From Actinomycetes bacterium (GTDB taxonomy: Bacteria > Actinomycetota > Actinomycetes > Actinomycetales > Cellulomonadaceae), in NCBI GenBank assembly GCA_023432565.1, contig JAEYUL010000138.1, positions 1 through 33,391 of the forward strand: 33,391 nucleotides of DNA, in the 5' to 3' direction. The notes below the pieces were generated by a model that ran no database searches, was not told the DNA's origin, and saw only the letters and a list, made by a program, of their open reading frames with translations. The position numbers and the translations under genes were made by a program. Below are positions 1 to 7,734 of this stretch, in pieces (positions within the stretch are counted from its first letter, which is position 1; each line of letters starts with the position of its first letter).

Positions 1-830
1 GCCTTCATGTTCTCCTTCACCTCGGGCGTGATGACCCGCGGGCCGGAGACGTAGTCGCCGTACTCGGCCGTGTCGGAGACCGACCAGCGCTGCTTGGTGA
101 TGCCGCCCTCCCAGATGAGGTCGACGATGAGCTTGAGCTCGTGCAGCACCTCGAAGTACGCGACCTCGGGCTGGTAGCCCGCCTCGGTCAGCGTCTCGAA
201 GCCGTACTGGATGAGCTGCGAGACGCCACCGCACAGAACGGCCTGCTCGCCGAACAGGTCGGTCTCGGTCTCCTCGGTGAACGTGGTCTTGATGCCCGCG
301 GCACGCAGACCGCCGATCGCCTTGGCGTAGGACAGCGCGAGGTCCCACGCGGAACCCGACGCGTCCTGCTCGACCGCGACGATCACGGGCACGCCGCGCC
401 CGTCGACGTACTCGCGGCGGACCAGGTGACCGGGGCCCTTCGGGGCGACCATGATCACGTCGTGGCCCGGCGCGGGCTTGATGTAGCCGAAACGGATGTT
501 GAAGCCGTGACCGAAGACGAGCGCGGCGCCGTCCTTGAGGTTCGGCTCGATCTCGTCGCGGTACACGAGGCGCTGCACCTGGTCCGGCGCCAGGATGACG
601 ACCACGTCGGCATCGGCGACGGCCTGCGCCACCGTGGCGACCTTGAGGCCCTGGTTCTCAGCCTTGGCACGCGACGGCGAGCCCTCGCGCAGGCCGACGG
701 TCACGTCGACGCCGGAGTCGCGCAGGTTCAGCGAGTGCGCGTGCCCCTGGCTGCCGTAGCCGACGACGGCGACCTTCTTGGACTGGATGATCGACAGGTC
801 GGCGTCGTCGTCGTAGAACAGCTCGGCCAC
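1..830 (-). CDS. ilvC: Ketol-acid reductoisomerase, C-terminus beyond window
   Basis: This enzyme performs the NADPH- and Mg-dependent rearrangement and reduction of acetolactate or acetohydroxybutyrate, the second common step of valine, leucine and isoleucine synthesis. The visible 276 residues start at a GTG (828-830) reading VAELFYDDDADLS, preceded by an AAGGAGAG ribosome site. They contain the Rossmann loop GYGSQG near residue 25, the LREGSPSRAKAE segment that binds the NADPH phosphate, the GHGFNI motif near residue 107, and the metal-binding ETDLFGEQ and later ELKLIVDLIWEGG helices. Class I enzymes are about 340 residues, so roughly 65 C-terminal residues lie outside the window. It follows ilvN after 75 bases on the same strand and is probably the last gene of ilvBNC. 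Confidence 0.97.
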   Translation of the reverse strand, partial: MAELFYDDDADLSIIQSKKVAVVGYGSQGHAHSLNLRDSGVDVTVGLREGSPSRAKAENQGLKVATVAQAVADADVVVILAPDQVQRLVYRDEIEPNLKDGAALVFGHGFNIRFGYIKPAPGHDVIMVAPKGPGHLVRREYVDGRGVPVIVAVEQDASGSAWDLALSYAKAIGGLRAAGIKTTFTEETETDLFGEQAVLCGGVSQLIQYGFETLTEAGYQPEVAYFEVLHELKLIVDLIWEGGITKQRWSVSDTAEYGDYVSGPRVITPEVKENMK

Positions 831-905
831 GGTGGGTCTCTCCTTCAGATGGACGTTCGGGGATCGAACGGTGAGGCAAGGGGTGTGCGTCTGGACTGAG
901 GTCTA

Positions 906-1430
906 TCAGGCGGAGCGCGAGACGCGCTCGAGCGCCCGGTCCGTGATCGAGCGCGACCCGCGGCCGATGGCCACGGTGCCGGACTGCACGATCTCACGGA
1001 TGCCGAACGGCTCGAGGGCGGACAGGAGCGCACCGAGCTTGCCCGGCGACCCGGTGGCCTCGATGACGACCGTGTCCGGCACGACGTCGACGACGTGCGC
1101 GCGGAAGAGCTGCACGACCTCGAGCACCGAGGTGCGCTGCGTGACGTCCGCCTTGACCTTGACGAGCAGCAGCTCGCGCTGGACGGAGGCGGCGTCCTCG
1201 AGCTCGACGATCTTGATGACGTTGATCAGCTTGTTCAGCTGCTTGGTCACCTGCTCCAGCGGGAGCTCCTCGACGTCGACGACGACGGTGATCCGCGAGA
1301 TCTCCTCGTGCTCGGTCGGGCCCACCGCGAGGGAGTGGATGTTGAACGCCCGGCGCGCGAACAGCCCCGCGACGCGCGTGAGCACGCCGGGCTTGTTCTC
1401 GACGAGCACGGACAAGGTGTGGCGGCTCAT
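906..1430 (-). CDS. ilvN: Acetolactate synthase regulatory subunit
   Basis: This is the small subunit of acetohydroxyacid synthase. It activates the catalytic subunit and confers feedback inhibition by valine. The 174-residue protein begins MSRHTLSVLVENKPGVLTR, the typical start of an N-terminal ACT domain (about residues 4-78), followed by the ALS_ss_C domain (about 90-165, ending near GSRSITDRALERVSRSA). An upstream in-frame ATG at 1514 is rejected because it would lie inside ilvB. The chosen ATG overlaps the ilvB stop in the sequence TGATG, sharing one base, which suggests translational coupling and equal subunit supply. Confidence 0.97.
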   Translation of the reverse strand: MSRHTLSVLVENKPGVLTRVAGLFARRAFNIHSLAVGPTEHEEISRITVVVDVEELPLEQVTKQLNKLINVIKIVELEDAASVQRELLLVKVKADVTQRTSVLEVVQLFRAHVVDVVPDTVVIEATGSPGKLGALLSALEPFGIREIVQSGTVAIGRGSRSITDRALERVSRSA

Positions 1431-3298
1431 CAGTCCTCCCGGTCCCACGCCGGGGACATGCCCCGTGCGTACTGGATGTCGTCGTTGCTCACACCGGCCG
1501 CGACCATCGGCCACACCATCGCGTCACGCGAGACGGTGAAGTCGACGACGACCGGCCGGTCGTCGATCTCGAGCGCGCGCTTGATCGTCGCGTCCACGTC
1601 GGCCTTGGTCTCGCACCGCAGGCCGACGCAGCCGTACGCGTCGGCGAGCTTCACGAAGTCCGGGATGTGCACCGTGCCGTGGCCCGTGTGCAGGTCGGTG
1701 TTGGAGTAGCGCTCCTCGTAGAACAGCGTCTGCCACTGGCGCACCATGCCGAGGGAGGAGTTGTTGATCACCGCGACCTTGATCGGGATGTCGTTGATCG
1801 CGCAGGTGGCGAGCTCCTGGTTGGTCATCTGGAAGCAGCCGTCGCCGTCGATCGCCCACACCGTGCGGTCCGGCTCACCGACCTTGGCACCCATCGCCGC
1901 GGGCACGGCGTAGCCCATGGTGCCGAGCCCGCCGGAGTTCAGCCAGGAGTTCGGGCGCTCGTACTTGATGAACTGCGAGGCCCACATCTGGTGCTGGCCG
2001 ACCCCGGCGACGTACGTGGCCTCGGACCCGGACAGCTCCCCGATCCGCTGGATGACGTACTGCGGGGCGAGGTGCCCGTCGGCCGGCTCGTCGTAACCCA
2101 GTCCGAAGGTCTCGCGCCACGCGTCGAGCTGACGCCACCAGGCCTCGAGGTCGGGCTTGCCGTGGTGCGCGTGCTCACGCTCGAGCTCGGGCAGCAGGTC
2201 GGCGAGGACCTCACGCAGGTCGCCGACGATCGGCACGTCGACGGCCTTGTTCTTGCCGATCTCCGCGGGGTCGATGTCCGCGTGCACGACGGTGGCGTGC
2301 GGGGCGAACGACGAGAGCTTGCCGGTCACTCGGTCGTCGAACCGCGCCCCCAGCGCGACGATCAGGTCCGCCTTCTGCAGCGCGGCGACGGCCGCGACCG
2401 TGCCGTGCATCCCGGGCATGCCCAGGTGCTGCGGGTGCGTGTCGGGCAGGGCGCCGCGGGCCATGAGCGTGGTGACCGCGGGAGCGCCGGACGCGTCGAC
2501 GAGCGCACGCAGCTGCGCGGCCGCACGTGCCCGGATCACGCCGCCGCCGACGTACAGCACAGGCCGACGCGCCGTCGCGAGCAGGCGCGCGGCCTCACGG
2601 ATCTGCTTGGCGTGCGGCTTGGTCACGGGGTGGTAGCCCGGCAGTGCGATCTCCTGCGGCCACGAGAACGTGGTGGACGCCTGCATGGCGGACTTGGCGA
2701 TGTCGACGAGCACGGGTCCCGGGCGGCCGGTCGCGGCCACGTGGAACGCCTCGGCGATCACCCGCGGGATGTCGTCCGCGTTCGTCACGAGGTAGTTGTG
2801 CTTGGTCACCGGCAGCGTGATGCCGACGATGTCGGCCTCCTGGAACGCGTCCGTGCCGATCATCGACGCGCCGACCTGGCCCGTGATGGCGACCATCGGG
2901 ACCGAGTCCATGTTCGCGTCGGCGATCGGCGTGACCAGGTTCGTCGCCCCGGGGCCGGAGGTCGCCATGCACACGCCGACCCGTCCGGTCGCGGCCGCGT
3001 AGCCTGCGGCGGCGTGCCCGCCACCCTGCTCGTGCCGCACGAGGATGTGGCGCAGCCGCGTCGAGTCCATCAGCGGGTCGTACGTCGGCAGGATCGCGCC
3101 GCCCGGGATGCCGAAGACGACCTCGGCCCCGACCTCCTCGAGCGAGCGGACGATCGACTGCGCGCCGGTGACGTTCTCGACGACCTTGGGCGTCGAGGTC
3201 GGCGGGGTCGGGGTCGGGGCGGCGGCTCGCGCCGTCGCGCCGACCACCGCGGGACTCACGGGTGTCCGCGGCGGTGCCGGGTGGGGGCCCTGGACCAT
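1430..3298 (-). CDS. ilvB: Acetolactate synthase catalytic subunit
   Basis: This is the large subunit of acetohydroxyacid synthase, a ThDP- and FAD-dependent enzyme that condenses pyruvate with pyruvate or 2-oxobutyrate. The predicted protein has 622 residues. After a Pro/Ala/Thr-rich extension of about 40 residues come the N-terminal ThDP domain with catalytic Glu90 (VRHEQ), the central FAD domain (about 230-370), and the C-terminal ThDP/Mg domain with GDG at 485-487 and NN at 512-513. The ATG at 3298 has AGGGAGA just upstream and is preferred to an in-frame start at 3355. Residues after Glu90 read GGGHAAAGY where many homologues have GAGHAAEGY, a small deviation. Expression is probably controlled by the attenuator at 3385-3497. 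Confidence 0.96.
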   Translation of the reverse strand: MVQGPHPAPPRTPVSPAVVGATARAAAPTPTPPTSTPKVVENVTGAQSIVRSLEEVGAEVVFGIPGGAILPTYDPLMDSTRLRHILVRHEQGGGHAAAGYAAATGRVGVCMATSGPGATNLVTPIADANMDSVPMVAITGQVGASMIGTDAFQEADIVGITLPVTKHNYLVTNADDIPRVIAEAFHVAATGRPGPVLVDIAKSAMQASTTFSWPQEIALPGYHPVTKPHAKQIREAARLLATARRPVLYVGGGVIRARAAAQLRALVDASGAPAVTTLMARGALPDTHPQHLGMPGMHGTVAAVAALQKADLIVALGARFDDRVTGKLSSFAPHATVVHADIDPAEIGKNKAVDVPIVGDLREVLADLLPELEREHAHHGKPDLEAWWRQLDAWRETFGLGYDEPADGHLAPQYVIQRIGELSGSEATYVAGVGQHQMWASQFIKYERPNSWLNSGGLGTMGYAVPAAMGAKVGEPDRTVWAIDGDGCFQMTNQELATCAINDIPIKVAVINNSSLGMVRQWQTLFYEERYSNTDLHTGHGTVHIPDFVKLADAYGCVGLRCETKADVDATIKRALEIDDRPVVVDFTVSRDAMVWPMVAAGVSNDDIQYARGMSPAWDRED

Positions 3299-3384
3299 CG
3301 GTGTCTCCCTGCTGTGGTGGGTGGTGCTCGTGGGTGCTGCCCGTGGGTGCGGCACGCCGCTGCGCGTGCCTTCCCGGAGAACAG

Positions 3385-3424
3385 AAAACCCCCCGCGTCG
3401 GCCTGCGGCCGACGGTGCGAGGGG
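3385..3424 (-). terminator. ilvB attenuator: intrinsic terminator in the leader
   Basis: On the minus strand a perfect 8-bp stem, CCGTCGGCC-like (arms 3396-3403 and 3407-3414, 3-base loop), extends through a C run (3421-3424) pairing with a G run (3389-3394) and ends in TTTT (3385-3388). It sits between the leader peptide and ilvB. A second hairpin lies just upstream: 9-bp arms TGAGCGCGC (3463-3471) and its complement (3425-3433), with inner arms 3453-3457 and 3439-3443. It overlaps the end of the leader peptide and looks like the pause structure. I could not resolve the antiterminator pairing by eye. Confidence 0.85.
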
Positions 3425-3455
3425 TGAGCGCGCTGACGAAGCCTGGGCTGCTGGC

Positions 3456-3497
3456 TTAGCCGGCGCGCTCAGGAAGTACTACGAGGATCGTCTGCAC
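3456..3497 (-). CDS. ilvB leader peptide, 13 residues
   Basis: The reading frame is GTG CAG ACG ATC CTC GTA GTA CTT CCT GAG CGC GCC GGC TAA, giving MQTILVVLPERAG. Five consecutive codons are Ile, Leu, Val, Val, Leu, the end products of the pathway encoded downstream, which is the hallmark of a ribosome-mediated attenuation sensor. GTA and CTT are very rare in such a GC-rich genome, so ribosomes should be especially sensitive to charging of those tRNAs. The sequence resembles the ilvB leader peptides known from Streptomyces and other actinobacteria (of the type MRTRILVLGKRVG, from memory). No Shine-Dalgarno sequence is at the right distance, and a promoter -10 hexamer ends 7 bases upstream, so leaderless translation is likely. 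Confidence 0.85.
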   Translation of the reverse strand: MQTILVVLPERAG

Positions 3498-3504
3498 GGA
3501 GCCG

Positions 3505-3534
3505 AGGTTACGCCTCCGTCGGTTCGGCTGTCAC
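3505..3534 (-). promoter_or_regulatory. Predicted ilvB operon promoter
   Basis: On the minus strand GTGACA (3529-3534) matches the -35 consensus at 5 of 6 positions. An 18-base spacer leads to TAACCT (3505-3510), a TAnnnT actinobacterial -10. The usual 7-base distance to the start site would place transcription initiation at, or one base from, the GTG of the leader peptide. Confidence 0.6.
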
Positions 3535-3553
3535 GTTCCGCGCGATCTGTCTT

Positions 3554-3583
3554 GCATCGTGGTGCACGCGTCCGCATCGTGGT
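3554..3583. repeat. Two 10-bp direct repeats upstream of the ilvB promoter
   Basis: GCATCGTGGT occurs at 3554-3563 and again at 3574-3583, exactly 20 bp apart, two helical turns. The pair lies 20-50 bp upstream of the predicted -35 of ilvB, a position suited to an activator or to an Lrp-type regulator. No known binding consensus was recognised. Confidence 0.45.
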
Positions 3584-3584
3584 A

Positions 3585-4559
3585 TCACCCCACGTCGCGC
3601 AGGCAGAAGGACACGGCACCCAGAGCGAGCACGACAACCGCCGCGAGCAGGAGAACGCCACCGCCCTGAGCCGCGCTCACCGTGTGCTCGACCAGCTCGC
3701 ACACGGGCTCGGGCCCCTGGCGGCACCTTTCGACCGTGTAGGCCGCGCTCCCGTCGAGCCAGGCACGCATGCTCGTCGCGAGCGTCACTCCTCGAGCCGC
3801 CGGGACGAGCAGCGGCAGGGCGCTCTCGACCGCGGCGACCCACCACACGACCAGGCCGGCGACCGCCGCCCCGACGCGCAGCGCGAACGCCAGGCCGACT
3901 CCGACCGCCGTGGCCCACAGCCCCACCGCGAGAGCGCGCCCGCTGACGACCGCCACGTCGGCGACCACACCCTGCGTGCTGCCGACAGTCCGGTTCACCG
4001 CGACGACCGACACGATGCCCACCAGCGCCGTCCCGAGCGCGGCCACCGTCACGGGCACGGCCGCCGCGAGCGCCGCCACGAGCCGGCTCAGCAGGACCCG
4101 GCCGCGGCGCGGCGCGAACGTCAGCCACGTGCCCATGGCCCTCGAGCCGAAGTCCGCCGTCACCAGCGTGACGCCCATGACGAGCAGGCCGAGGACCAGG
4201 ACGACCGCCATCGGGGGGTACCGGCGCTCGAGGACCTCGGCGAGAGCCGGCCGGTCGAGCACGTGGTCGAGCGTCGGCGCGTCGTCCAGATGGCGGCAGG
4301 CCTCCTCGACGTCCTCGCCCTCGCGCTGCGCGATGTCCTCGCACGCCTCGCGCCAGATCGGCAGGTCCCGCTCCCAGCGCTCGATCGCGACAGCCAGCTC
4401 CTGCTCGGCCTGGGCCAGGGCGCTGGCGGACGGCGGTCGCGAGTCGTCCCAGGCTGCGACGACGAACCCGAGCGCAGCCACCACCATCACGAGCGCGGTG
4501 CCCCACACGACGGCCCGCGCGCGCACGCGCAGCAGCTCGGCGCGCAGCAGGTGCCTCAT
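3585..4559 (-). CDS. ABC-2 type transporter permease (module 1)
   Basis: A 324-residue integral membrane protein, the likely membrane partner of the ATPase encoded immediately upstream. It has one N-terminal membrane helix (about residues 15-36), then a large extracytoplasmic loop of about 90 residues with two Cys (REACED and EEACRH), then about four hydrophobic segments, a second short loop with two Cys (CRQGPEPVC), and a last helix. The FAPRRGRVLLSRLVA segment between helices is conserved in the paralogue at 5631. The ATG overlaps the ATPase stop as ATGA. This architecture is typical of ABC-2 exporters, but the substrate is unknown; drugs, lipids or peptides are all possible. Confidence 0.85.
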   Translation of the reverse strand: MRHLLRAELLRVRARAVVWGTALVMVVAALGFVVAAWDDSRPPSASALAQAEQELAVAIERWERDLPIWREACEDIAQREGEDVEEACRHLDDAPTLDHVLDRPALAEVLERRYPPMAVVLVLGLLVMGVTLVTADFGSRAMGTWLTFAPRRGRVLLSRLVAALAAAVPVTVAALGTALVGIVSVVAVNRTVGSTQGVVADVAVVSGRALAVGLWATAVGVGLAFALRVGAAVAGLVVWWVAAVESALPLLVPAARGVTLATSMRAWLDGSAAYTVERCRQGPEPVCELVEHTVSAAQGGGVLLLAAVVVLALGAVSFCLRDVG

Positions 4560-5527
4560 GGCCCGGCTCCCGCCGTCGCGCGCCGCTGCGTGCCTCCCGT
4601 GCCGACGTGCGCGGTCAGCTCGAGGAACACGGACTCCAGACCGCCGCGGACCGTCCCCACCTCGGAGGCGAAGATCCCCGCCCGGGCGAGCGCCTCGTTC
4701 ACCTGCGCGGGGTCGGTGGTCCCCGCGACGAGCAGCGCGTCCCCGTCGGGGGTCACGCTCCACCCCCGCCCCGCGAGCACGTCGCGCGCCGGCGCCGGGT
4801 CGGGCACCGCGACCCTCACCTGCCCGCGCGCGTGCACGAGCTGGGCGACCGTGCCGCCGGCGACCATGCGGCCGCGCGCGACGATCGAGACCGTGTCCGC
4901 GATCTGCTGCACCTCCGCCAGGATGTGGCTCGAGACCAGGACCGTGCGCCCCTCGTCGCCGAGACGCCGCATGGTCGCTCGGACGTCCCGGATGCCCGCG
5001 GGGTCGAGACCGTTCGTGGGCTCGTCGAAGATCAGCAGGTCCGGCTCCTTGAGGAGCACGGCCGCGATCGCGAGCCGTTGCTTCATCCCGAGCGAGAACC
5101 TGCGGAACGGGTCACGTGCCCGCTCGCGCAGGTCGACCTGCTCGAGGACCTCGTCGACACGCGAACGGGGGACGTCGATCGCCGTCGCGAGCACCTCGAG
5201 GTTGCGACGGCCGGAGAAGCTCGGCACGAACGCGGGCTGCTCGACGATCGCGCCGACGCGCGCGACCACCTCCGACAGCCGCTGCGGCACGGGTTCGCCG
5301 AACAGCCGGATCTCACCCGAGTCGGGCCGCGCGAGCCCCAGCAGCATGCGGATGGTCGTCGTCTTGCCCGAGCCGTTGGGACCCAGGAAGCCGTGCACCC
5401 CACCGGCGGGCACGTCGAGGTCGAGGCCCTCGACCGCCACGACCTGCGAGAGGTCGAAGCGTCGGTACGTCTTGCGCAACGCGCGCGTCGAGATCGCGAG
5501 CTCCCCCGCGCCTGTGCCGGCGATCAG
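4556..5527 (-). CDS. ABC-2 exporter ATP-binding protein (module 1)
   Basis: This cytoplasmic ATPase subunit has Walker A GPNGSGKTT, a signature-like FSLGMKQRLAIA, Walker B LLIFDEPTNGLDP and the H-loop SSHILAE. A C-terminal DUF4162-like tail of about 80 residues follows, as in the CcmA/DrrA group. The start is uncertain. The frame is open upstream to a stop at about 5553, but no ATG or GTG occurs before the conserved core. A TTG at 5479 would remove the GELAISTRA segment shared with the paralogue (GELAVSTRA), so I place the start at CTG 5525-5527. The adjacent ATC (5522-5524) is better spaced from a GGAGGA ribosome site (5531-5536). It is co-transcribed with the permease (ATGA overlap). Confidence 0.85.
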   Translation of the reverse strand: MIAGTGAGELAISTRALRKTYRRFDLSQVVAVEGLDLDVPAGGVHGFLGPNGSGKTTTIRMLLGLARPDSGEIRLFGEPVPQRLSEVVARVGAIVEQPAFVPSFSGRRNLEVLATAIDVPRSRVDEVLEQVDLRERARDPFRRFSLGMKQRLAIAAVLLKEPDLLIFDEPTNGLDPAGIRDVRATMRRLGDEGRTVLVSSHILAEVQQIADTVSIVARGRMVAGGTVAQLVHARGQVRVAVPDPAPARDVLAGRGWSVTPDGDALLVAGTTDPAQVNEALARAGIFASEVGTVRGGLESVFLELTAHVGTGGTQRRATAGAGP

Positions 5528-5587
5528 TGCTCCTCCGTGTGCGCTCGTGCCTCCCGACGGCTACGGCGCACGGACGGTGCCGCGCGA

Positions 5588-5613
5588 GGTCGGGCGACGA
5601 AGTTCGCCCGACC
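5588..5613 (-). terminator. Hairpin between the two ABC modules
   Basis: A perfect 10-bp inverted repeat (arms 5588-5597 and 5604-5613, 6-base loop) lies 18 bases after the stop of the module 2 permease and 61 bases before module 1. No U run follows, so it is either a U-less terminator or an RNA-stabilising structure separating the two transcription units. Confidence 0.5.
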
Positions 5614-5630
5614 GGACCAACGCCCGCCGG

Positions 5631-6632
5631 TCAGGACACGTCGCGCCGGCGGAACGCGACCGCGGCGAGCGCGACGACGACGATCAAGGCCGTGGCGAGC
5701 ACGGCCGCGCCGTGTCCCATCGAGACGACGTGCACGACCGGTTCGCAGTCCTGGCCGGCTGTCGGCGGCCCGGACGCACAGATGTCCTCGTACCACTCGA
5801 CGCCGTCCCGGACCCACGCGTTGATGTTCGTCTGCAGGACCCACGGCCGCAGCGCTGGGATCAGGGCGAGCCCGAGGCCCTCGACGACCACCGTCCACGC
5901 GAGCACTGCGCCGAGCACCGCGGCGGTGTGGCGCAGCAGGAAGCCGAGCGCCGCACCGAGCACGGCGAACACGAGCGCGAGCAGCACGATGCGGCCGCCC
6001 GAGGCCACCGCGTCCGCGAGCGTGAAGTCGGGCCGGTCGCCCAGCCCGTTGGGGGTGCGCAGCGCGCCGTTGACGGCGAACGCGCCCCATGTGCCTGCGA
6101 CGAGGACGGCGACCGCGACGATCGCGGTGGGCGCGAAGCCGAGGGCGGTCGCGACGAGCTTGCTCGCGAGCACGCGACCGCGCCGGGGCGCGAACGTGAG
6201 CCAGTTCCCGATGGCGCCCGTGCTGAACTCGGCCGCGACGAACGAGGCCCCGGCCAGGACCGCGGCGAGCACCAGGAACGTCACGAAGCCCCAGAGCACG
6301 TCCGAGCCGTCGATGTCCCAGTACAGGCGCCACGGCAGGTAGTCCTCCACCTTCGGCTCCCAGTCGCAGCCGAAGTCGAGCGCCGGGTCCCCCGAGGCCT
6401 CGCGCTCCCGGGCCTCGTCGGCCAGGCACGCGTCGATGTCCTCCTGCGGGGGTGGCACGTACTCGTCGACCTGCGCCTGCGCGTGCGCACGGTCGGCGTC
6501 GCTCGGCTCGCGCGAGCCCTGCCACGCGCTGACCGGGCCGAGCACCATGAGAGCGATCGTCGCCGCGCTCACCACCCACAGCAGGGTGCGCGCGAACCAC
6601 CGGGCCGCCTCCGTCGTCACGAGCCGGTTCAT
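5631..6632 (-). CDS. ABC-2 type transporter permease (module 2)
   Basis: A 333-residue membrane protein paralogous to the permease at 3585. It has a first membrane helix (about residues 15-37) and a loop of about 85 residues with two Cys (DACLADE and FGCDWEP). Further hydrophobic segments follow, then the conserved FAPRRGRVLASKLVA stretch, a second loop with two Cys (CASGPPTAGQDC) and a final helix ending FRRRDVS. Retention of paired Cys in both external loops in both paralogues suggests disulfides outside the cell. It overlaps the upstream ATPase as ATGA. The substrate is unknown. Confidence 0.85.
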   Translation of the reverse strand: MNRLVTTEAARWFARTLLWVVSAATIALMVLGPVSAWQGSREPSDADRAHAQAQVDEYVPPPQEDIDACLADEAREREASGDPALDFGCDWEPKVEDYLPWRLYWDIDGSDVLWGFVTFLVLAAVLAGASFVAAEFSTGAIGNWLTFAPRRGRVLASKLVATALGFAPTAIVAVAVLVAGTWGAFAVNGALRTPNGLGDRPDFTLADAVASGGRIVLLALVFAVLGAALGFLLRHTAAVLGAVLAWTVVVEGLGLALIPALRPWVLQTNINAWVRDGVEWYEDICASGPPTAGQDCEPVVHVVSMGHGAAVLATALIVVVALAAVAFRRRDVS

Positions 6633-7621
6633 GCCGCACCTCCCGCGGCACGACGCCCCGCCGGCTGCGCGTCGGCCCGTCCTGGCGGGCGTGTCCCGGG
6701 GCCCTGCCCGGCAGTGAGCTCGAGGAACACCGACTCGAGGTCGACGCGCACCGGGACCAGCTCGTCCACGTACAACCCCTCGCGAGCGAGCACCTCGGTG
6801 ATGCGGGCGGCGCCCGGCGCGCCGTCCACGAGCAGGTGTCGGCCGTCACGCCGCACGCTCCAGCCCTGCGCCTCGAGCAGCGCACCCGCGGTGCCCGGCA
6901 CCTCGACGCCGACGCGTACGCTCGCCGCCGAGCGTGCGCCGATGAGCTCGGTGACCGTCCCCTGCGCCACGAGGCGTCCACGCGCGACGATCGAGACGGT
7001 GTCGGCGACCTGCTCGACCTCCGCGAGGATGTGGCTCGAGACGAGCACCGTCTTGCCGCGCGCCGCGAGCGCGCGCATGGTCTGCCTGACCTCGCGGATG
7101 CCTGCGGGGTCCAGGCCGTTGGTGGGCTCGTCGAAGATCAGCAGGTCGGGGTCCTTCAGCAGCGTGGCCGCGATCGCGAGCCGCTGCTTCATGCCCAGCG
7201 AGTACGTGCGGTACGCGTCGCGTGCCCGGTCGGCCAGGCCCACGTCGGCCAGCACGGTGTCGACGAGTCGCGCCTCGGCGCCGATCGCCCCGCACAGCAG
7301 CCGCAGGTTGCGGCGCGCCGACATCGTCGGGAAGAACTTCGGCTGCTCGACGATGGCCCCGACGCGCCCCACGACGTGTGGCAGCCGCGCAGGCACGGGC
7401 TCGTCGAACAGCCGCATCGAGCCCGAGTCCGGGCGGACGAGGCCGAGCAGCATCCGGATCGTCGTCGTCTTGCCGGCGCCGTTCGGCCCCAGGAACGCGT
7501 GTACCCCGCCCACCGGCACGTCGAGGTCCAGGCCCTCGACCGCGACGTGCCGGGTACCGCGGCGGCGGTAGGTCTTGCGCAGCGCGCGTGTCGAGACCGC
7601 GAGCTCTCCGGTGAACGCCAT
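6629..7621 (-). CDS. ABC-2 exporter ATP-binding protein (module 2)
   Basis: A 330-residue ATPase partner of the permease at 5631. It carries Walker A GPNGAGKTT, signature-like YSLGMKQRLAIA, Walker B LLIFDEPTNGLDP, the SSHILAE H-loop, and a C-terminal regulatory tail ending in Pro/Arg/Ala-rich sequence. The ATG at 7621 (MAFTGELAVSTRALRKTYRR) has an AGGGGG ribosome site 6 bases upstream and is preferred to an in-frame ATG at 7657. It is very similar to the ATPase at 4556, so the two modules look like an old tandem duplication. The upstream intergenic region (7622-7734) should hold the promoter, but I see no convincing hexamers. Confidence 0.88.
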   Translation of the reverse strand: MAFTGELAVSTRALRKTYRRRGTRHVAVEGLDLDVPVGGVHAFLGPNGAGKTTTIRMLLGLVRPDSGSMRLFDEPVPARLPHVVGRVGAIVEQPKFFPTMSARRNLRLLCGAIGAEARLVDTVLADVGLADRARDAYRTYSLGMKQRLAIAATLLKDPDLLIFDEPTNGLDPAGIREVRQTMRALAARGKTVLVSSHILAEVEQVADTVSIVARGRLVAQGTVTELIGARSAASVRVGVEVPGTAGALLEAQGWSVRRDGRHLLVDGAPGAARITEVLAREGLYVDELVPVRVDLESVFLELTAGQGPGTRPPGRADAQPAGRRAAGGAA

Positions 7622-7734
7622 CCGTACCCCCTGGGTGCCGCGCACCCGGCCGGGCACACCGTGCGACCGTAGCGGGTCGGCTGCCCGAGACCGTGGTGAA
7701 TACGCAGGTCGGACGGCTGAATCACCCGAAACGG

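Noticed and set aside
3299..3355. Longer ilvB start at 3355
   Set aside because: It lies upstream of a good ribosome site for the ATG at 3298 and adds residues unlike any acetolactate synthase.
3045..7571. Plus-strand frame of about 1500 codons opposite ilvB and the ABC genes
   Set aside because: It crosses several intergenic regions and has no domain content; the minus-strand genes explain the sequence.
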